A DNA stretch of 43,361 nucleotides from a virus: positions 1-43,361 of IMG/VR virus record IMGVR_UViG_3300018422_000113. One strand, 5' to 3'. Below, piece by piece: positions 39,614 to 43,361 of the stretch (positions are counted from its first letter, which is position 1; every line of letters starts with the position of its first letter). The notes beneath the pieces are model-generated. The model was not told the origin of the DNA and did not search any database. It was given only the letters and a program-made list of their open reading frames with translations. The position numbers were made by a program, and so were the translations under genes.

Positions 39614-39885
39614 GTCTCAGCGACGGCCTCTCGGTCTGGCGCGACCTTGCGGGCAGGCTGTTCACCGGCCGCAACGGCACCATCCCGCTTCACCCGGCGA
39701 GCTTCCGGCCGATCGACGACGCCGCTCGCGATGGCGCGCGGCGCCTCGTCAAACGCGGGGACGACTATGCCGCCGCCTACTGGACGGGCGCCTTCTGGGC
39801 CTATGCCGGCGTGGATGAACGCCGCCCCGCCAATCTTCCCGCCGGAGCGAGGCTTCGGCGGGGACCAAGGAGGAGAATGAGATGA
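39610..39885 (+). CDS. Hypothetical early protein
   Basis: 91 residues: LSDGLSVWRDLAGRLFTGRN, HPASFRPIDDAARDGARRLV, DDYAAAYWTGAFWAYAGVDE. The Arg-rich end (LRRGPRRRMR) is encoded by a palindrome at 39838-39862. ATGA-coupled. Confidence 0.62.
   Translation: MSLSDGLSVWRDLAGRLFTGRNGTIPLHPASFRPIDDAARDGARRLVKRGDDYAAAYWTGAFWAYAGVDERRPANLPAGARLRRGPRRRMR
39838..39862. repeat. Palindrome CCCGCCGGAGC-GAG-GCTTCGGCGGG
   Basis: 11-base arms with one G-T position. It lies at the 3' end of the 91-residue gene, 19 bp before the next ATG; another REP-like unit embedded in coding sequence. Confidence 0.65.
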
Positions 39886-40151
39886 GCGGACAGAGTGAAA
39901 CGCACGGCAAGGCGATCGTCGTGCTCGAGCGCGGCTTCGTCTTCGTCGGCGAGGCCGCCAGCGACGACAAGTGGATCCGCATCTCCGGCGCGCGGTCGAT
40001 CATCCGCTGGGGCACCAAGAACCATCTCGCCCAGCTCGCCAATGAGGGGCCGCAGCCCAGCACCCACCTCGGGGATCCGGCCGACGTGAAGGCGCCGCTC
40101 GGCTCGCTGATCGCGATCCTCCCGGTGGACGCCGCGAAATGGAACGGCTGA
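39882..40151 (+). CDS. Hypothetical early protein
   Basis: 89 residues. Beta-rich: KAIVVLERGFVFVGEAASDD, WIRISGARSIIRWGTKNHLA, and LGSLIAILPVDAAKWNG. Proteins with an IRxWGTxxGLAxLA-type core are common small phage proteins in my memory; function unknown. GGAGGAGA precedes the start, and the gene overlaps the next frame. Confidence 0.65.
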   Translation: MSGQSETHGKAIVVLERGFVFVGEAASDDKWIRISGARSIIRWGTKNHLAQLANEGPQPSTHLGDPADVKAPLGSLIAILPVDAAKWNG

Positions 40152-40371
40152 TCATCGGTCAGGAAGGTCGCGGCTACGGCGACGGCTACGGCGACGGCTA
40201 CGGCGACGGCGACGGCGACGGCGACGGCGCGTCCTCGCCGCTTTGCCCTGGCTGCGCGGGCGCGACGTCGAATGCTGGTGCCCGCTCACCAGCCGCTGGT
40301 GTCACGTCGACACGCTGCTGGACCTGGCCGCGTCCGCGGCCGGGATCGAAATAGCCGCGCGAGCGGCGTAA
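40139..40371 (+). pseudogene. Small gene with frame break at a GGCGAC microsatellite
   Basis: The ATG at 40139 opens MERLIIGQEGRG and then a run of Tyr/Asp/Gly codons from three GGCTACGGCGAC units and further GGCGAC units (40172-40228). After it, the original frame reads poorly and ends at 40354. A different frame (phase of 40231) gives LPWLRGRDVECWCPLTSRWC and LLDLAASAAGIEIAARAA, which looks coding and ends at 40371, just before the next gene's ribosome site. A single-base shift or programmed slip is needed to join them. Confidence 0.45.
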
Positions 40372-40385
40372 GGGAGGAGAGCAGG

Positions 40386-40958
40386 ATGAAGGAGTATCAG
40401 CAGCGCGCCCTCACCGCGATCGACGCCGAGCGGCGGCGCCAGATCGAGGGCGAAGGCTTTTCGGCCGAGCGCGACGACGCCTATGCCGGGCACGAGCTCG
40501 ACCGCGCCGCCTCGAGCTATTACCGCCGCACCTGGTACGGCGAGACCGAGCCCAAGGCCTGGCCATGGCCGATCGAATGGTGGAAGCCGCGATCGGCCGA
40601 GCGGGACCTGATCCGCGCCGGCGCGCTGTGGCGCGCCGAGCATGACCGCCTCGAGCGCCTGCCCGCCAAGACCAGGGACCGCGCCGGCGACATGATGTCG
40701 GCGCGGATGAACATCGCCGACGCCGTCCGGGCGCTGGCGCTGATCTATCGCGATCGCAATGAGAGCGCGACGACCGCAGTTGACCGCCGGGTCGCCGTGG
40801 CCCAGCAGCTGGAGCGCGCGCTCCCGTTTCTTTTCGAGCTGCGCGACTGCCCCGATCCGGCCCTGTGGCCTGCAGCCGCCATGCGGCAGGCACTGGGCAC
40901 CCTGCTGCTCCGCCTTCCACCCCACCCAATTGACGAGGAGTCCGCGCCGGCGCAGTAA
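40386..40958 (+). CDS. Conserved phage protein with WPWPxEWWKP motif
   Basis: 190 residues from ATG 40386 (GGGAGGAG upstream). AIDAERRRQIEGEGFSAERD, then DDAYAGHELDRAASSYY, WPWPIEWWKPRSAERDLIRA and GALWRAEHDRLER. This is a widespread phage family; I recall it as hypothetical. The C-terminal third (residues 100-190) is an extra helical segment. Last gene before the integrase. Confidence 0.65.
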   Translation: MKEYQQRALTAIDAERRRQIEGEGFSAERDDAYAGHELDRAASSYYRRTWYGETEPKAWPWPIEWWKPRSAERDLIRAGALWRAEHDRLERLPAKTRDRAGDMMSARMNIADAVRALALIYRDRNESATTAVDRRVAVAQQLERALPFLFELRDCPDPALWPAAAMRQALGTLLLRLPPHPIDEESAPAQ

Positions 40959-40982
40959 AAGCGCAGAAAGGGCCACCCTGCT

Positions 40983-42281
40983 ATGGCGAAATTCACCATC
41001 TCCCGGCTCGTCGGCAAGAGCAACAAGGCCGGCCTGACCACCTGGTACTGGCAGCCCAGCGCCACCCTGCGCAAGCGCGGCTGGGCGCCGACCCGGCTCG
41101 GCGCCGGCATCGGCGAGGATCCGCCGCAGGACGTGGTCGACGCCGCCCGCAAGCGCAACGCCGAGGCGGACGGCCCGGCCATCCCGGCCGCGCAGCTGCG
41201 CCGGATCCAGCGCCCGCTGACGGTCGCGGAGGCGATCCGGCGCTTTCGCGAAGCAGGCTATCCTTCGGTCAAGACGCCGGGCTCGGCCGTCGCGCCGGCC
41301 ACCGCCCGCCAGTACAAATCGAAGCTCGCCCGCCTCGAGGCCTGGGCCGGCGCCGTCGCGCTCTCGTCGATCACTCCGGCGCGGGTCGCGATCTGGCGCG
41401 ATACTCTGATGAAGCCGGCCAGGAAGGGCCGCTGGGCCGGCCAGGTCCGCCACCATGCCGCCCACGAAACTCTGCGCGTCGGCCGCACCCTCTTCGCCTG
41501 GCTCGAGCAGAAGGGCCTGGCGCCGCGCGGCTCCAACCCGTTCGCCGCCTTCGGCCTCGCCGCGCCGGCGCCGCGCGACGCGATCTGGTGGCCGGCCTCC
41601 CGCGAGGCGATCGCCGCGGCCGCCAAGGACAGCCCGAGCATGGCGCTCGCCATCGACCTCGCCTTCCAGATCGGACAGCGCGAGGCGGACCTGCTGAAAC
41701 TGTCGATCGCCCAATATGTCGAGATCCCGCGCTACAAGCTCGATCCCGACGTCGCCGCGGCGCTCGCCGGCGCCGACGGGCGGGTGACCGGCATCCGCCT
41801 TCGCCAAGCCAAGGGCAAGAGATGGGTCGAGATCCCGGTCGTCGGCGCCACCCGCGCGGCGATCGAGCGCGAGATCGCGGCTGCAAGGAAGGCCGGCCGG
41901 ACGACTTTGCTCTGGGACGAGGAGCGGAAAGCGACCTGGGGCGCGCCGAGCCCCGAGGCCGGCCAGCGCTACTTCATACGCCGTTTCGCGGAACTTCGCG
42001 CCGACGCGGCCGCGGCCGCGGCCAAGGCCGGCGACGAGGCGCTGGCGGCCGAGCTCGCCACCCTCCAATATCGCGACTTCCGCCGCACCTGCGTCGTCCA
42101 TCACGGCGAATTGGGCGCCAGCGACATCAACATTGCCGCGATCACCGGCCACATTCTGGACGAGGTCAGGAAGATCCTCGAGACCTACATGCCGAGGACG
42201 ACGGGCAGCGCGGCGCGGGCGATCGCATTATCCGCGTCTCGAAGTATTACTTCGAGCCGAGCAGAGGAGAGGAAGGCGTGA
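40983..42281 (+). CDS. int: Tyrosine integrase
   Basis: 432 residues. N-terminal arm-binding part (1-75), SAM-like core-binding domain (about 78-190), catalytic domain from 200. Catalytic residues: Arg233 in IGQREADLLKL, Lys near 277-279 (RQAKGKRWVEIP), Arg367 in YRDFRRTC (the usual His of HxxR is replaced by Arg364), His390 in AAITGH and Tyr402 in ETYMPRT. It should integrate the phage at an att site that I could not identify in the window. The GTG of the next gene overlaps its stop. Confidence 0.9.
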   Translation: MAKFTISRLVGKSNKAGLTTWYWQPSATLRKRGWAPTRLGAGIGEDPPQDVVDAARKRNAEADGPAIPAAQLRRIQRPLTVAEAIRRFREAGYPSVKTPGSAVAPATARQYKSKLARLEAWAGAVALSSITPARVAIWRDTLMKPARKGRWAGQVRHHAAHETLRVGRTLFAWLEQKGLAPRGSNPFAAFGLAAPAPRDAIWWPASREAIAAAAKDSPSMALAIDLAFQIGQREADLLKLSIAQYVEIPRYKLDPDVAAALAGADGRVTGIRLRQAKGKRWVEIPVVGATRAAIEREIAAARKAGRTTLLWDEERKATWGAPSPEAGQRYFIRRFAELRADAAAAAAKAGDEALAAELATLQYRDFRRTCVVHHGELGASDINIAAITGHILDEVRKILETYMPRTTGSAARAIALSASRSITSSRAEERKA

Positions 42282-42505
42282 ACAGTGGGCTAAACGACGA
42301 GTCCTTTCCGACCGTCGAAGTTCGGCCGACGCGGGGCTATGCGCTGGCGATCAGGGACCGCGACGATCACGATCTCGTCCTCGTCGATTGGGAGGGCCGC
42401 ACCACCTTCGCCGATGATCTGACCCGCGACAAGGTCGAGGCGCTAGAACCGATCCAGCGCGCCCTGACGCTCGCCCTGTTGGCAGCTGGGGAGAAGAAGG
42501 CATGA
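42278..42505 (+). CDS. Small hypothetical protein after the integrase
   Basis: 75 residues from GTG 42278 (GAGGAAGG upstream, overlapping the integrase stop). Beta-rich core VEVRPTRGYALAIRDRDDHD and LVLVDWEGRTTFADDLTRDK, then a helix. Could be an excision-related or immunity-related small protein; no family recognised. Confidence 0.62.
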   Translation: MNSGLNDESFPTVEVRPTRGYALAIRDRDDHDLVLVDWEGRTTFADDLTRDKVEALEPIQRALTLALLAAGEKKA

Positions 42506-42789
42506 CCGGGCGCGAGCATCTTGTCGCCGAGCTCGCCGCGATCGCCGACGCGATCGACTTCCCGCCGCGCCGCTGGCGGCTTTGGCCGTGGCCACGCCGG
42601 GAGGCCGTCAGGATCGACACGATCGGCGCCGTCGTCGCCGCCATGCGCGACGAAACCAGGCCGGTCGACCAGGACGTATGGGACGCCCTGTGGCGGCGGT
42701 CGCGGGCAACGAGCACGCGGGCGCGCGTCACCATGCAGAACGACATCCGATTGGCGTCGAACGAGAAAGGGCTGCCGATCCTGCTCTGA
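42502..42789 (+). CDS. Small hypothetical protein
   Basis: 95 residues: REHLVAELAAIADAIDFPPR, RLWPWPRREAVRIDTIGAVV, VWDALWRRSRATSTRARVTM. ATGA overlap with the previous gene. Basic, helical. No family recognised. Confidence 0.62.
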   Translation: MTGREHLVAELAAIADAIDFPPRRWRLWPWPRREAVRIDTIGAVVAAMRDETRPVDQDVWDALWRRSRATSTRARVTMQNDIRLASNEKGLPILL

Positions 42790-42857
42790 CCGGCTTAACG
42801 CCAGCCGTTCAGTCGCCGGGGCTTGCGTCCGTTCCACTTTCGTTCCTATGTGCGCCG

Positions 42858-43361
42858 ATGGCCGCCGCCGAGTCGCTCCCCGATCTGTGCGCGCGTCTCG
42901 AGCGCGAGATCGAGGCGGCGTGGAAGCGCACCACCGACAACGGCCGAATGCAGATCCACGCCGGCGAGCTCGCCCGCCTGTTCGCCGTGTTCCGCGCTTA
43001 TGGCGGCCGCGCCGACTGGCGGCCGACCGATCAGAATGTCGCGATGCTGGCGGCGCCGGTGCGCTCCTATATCGACGCCCTGCTCGGCGAGATCGTCCGT
43101 CTCCAGAAGCAGAACCTCGCCTTCGTCGGCGCTCCGCCGCCGCTGCCGGCCGAGGCCGCCGCTTTGGTCGACCCGATCGCGGCGATCGTCGATTATGCCA
43201 GCTTCGTCCCCGCCGCCGGCATGGACGGCCCGGCCACCCGCGCCGGCCGCCGCCGCGCCCGCGACACCGCGCGCCAGATCCTCATTATGCTCCAGCGCCG
43301 CGACTGCCTGGTCGATATGCGCCCGATCGAGCCGCTTGCGGCGCCGCGATCGCGCGGCTAA
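42858..43361 (+). CDS. Hypothetical protein ending at the window edge
   Basis: 167 residues: SLPDLCARLEREIEAAWKRT, LARLFAVFRAYGGRADWRPT, then YIDALLGEIVRLQKQNLAFV and an Arg-rich C-terminal helix (RAGRRRARDTARQILIMLQR). It is separated from the previous gene by 68 bp, so it may have its own promoter (TTGCGT and CTATGT about 17 bp apart just before it). The stop is the last codon of the window. Phage or host gene is not clear. Confidence 0.6.
   Translation: MAAAESLPDLCARLEREIEAAWKRTTDNGRMQIHAGELARLFAVFRAYGGRADWRPTDQNVAMLAAPVRSYIDALLGEIVRLQKQNLAFVGAPPPLPAEAAALVDPIAAIVDYASFVPAAGMDGPATRAGRRRARDTARQILIMLQRRDCLVDMRPIEPLAAPRSRG

Noticed and set aside
40302-42152. 616-codon minus-strand frame opposite the integrase
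   Set aside because: The integrase is certain from its catalytic residues; the antisense frame has no recognisable features.
42282-43361. attP core or tRNA fragment near the integrase
   Set aside because: No tRNA 3'-end-like sequence or repeat matching another part of the window could be found by eye.

Overview
The window is almost entirely one temperate podovirus-like phage genome or prophage of a high-GC alphaproteobacterium. A sphingomonad-type host is suggested by the GC-rich codon use and by dispersed palindromes of the TCCCGGC-GAAG-GCCGGGA and CCTGAGC..GAAGGGC kinds, which I recall from Sphingomonadales; the host assignment is inference. No clear bacterial chromosomal gene is visible, and both window edges fall on stop codons of phage genes.

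Layout. The left arm (1-25,240, minus strand) is the late block, read right to left: terminase small and large subunits, portal (Bbp21/Head_tail_con type), small head genes including a Bbp19-like protein, scaffold, major capsid protein, decoration-like protein, T7 gp11/gp12-like tail tube and nozzle proteins, a set of ejected internal virion proteins (one with a lytic transglycosylase domain), a BRO-type antirepressor, a T7-fibre-like tail spike and a holin-like protein. One plus-strand cargo gene with its own promoter (4,813-5,100) interrupts this block. No endolysin is in the window; it probably lies just left of base 1.

The middle (25,241-33,614, minus strand) holds a poorly coding stretch with ten GTTCCC/GGGAAC motifs (candidate origin), a P-loop replicative helicase, a MazG-like pyrophosphohydrolase, a Toprim-like primase, two cadherin/Ig-like proteins in an unexpected position, and small early genes carrying host-type palindromic repeats. 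The control region (33,745-35,264) has a Cro-like regulator on the minus strand facing a short peptidase-less CI-like repressor on the plus strand. Two nearly identical 28-bp promoter/operator sequences (23 of 28 positions the same) head the leftward and rightward early operons. The repressor is followed by a small membrane protein and a putative lipoprotein that should be expressed in the lysogen.

The right arm (35,295-43,361, plus strand) is a tightly coupled chain (ATGA/GTGA junctions) of small unrecognised genes, a tRNA-Gly(CCC)-like gene with odd features, a tyrosine integrase at 40,983-42,281 and three further small genes. The logic suggested: the repressor silences both twin promoters; because it lacks a self-cleavage domain, induction probably depends on the BRO antirepressor, whose mRNA leader is highly structured and can hide its ribosome-binding site.
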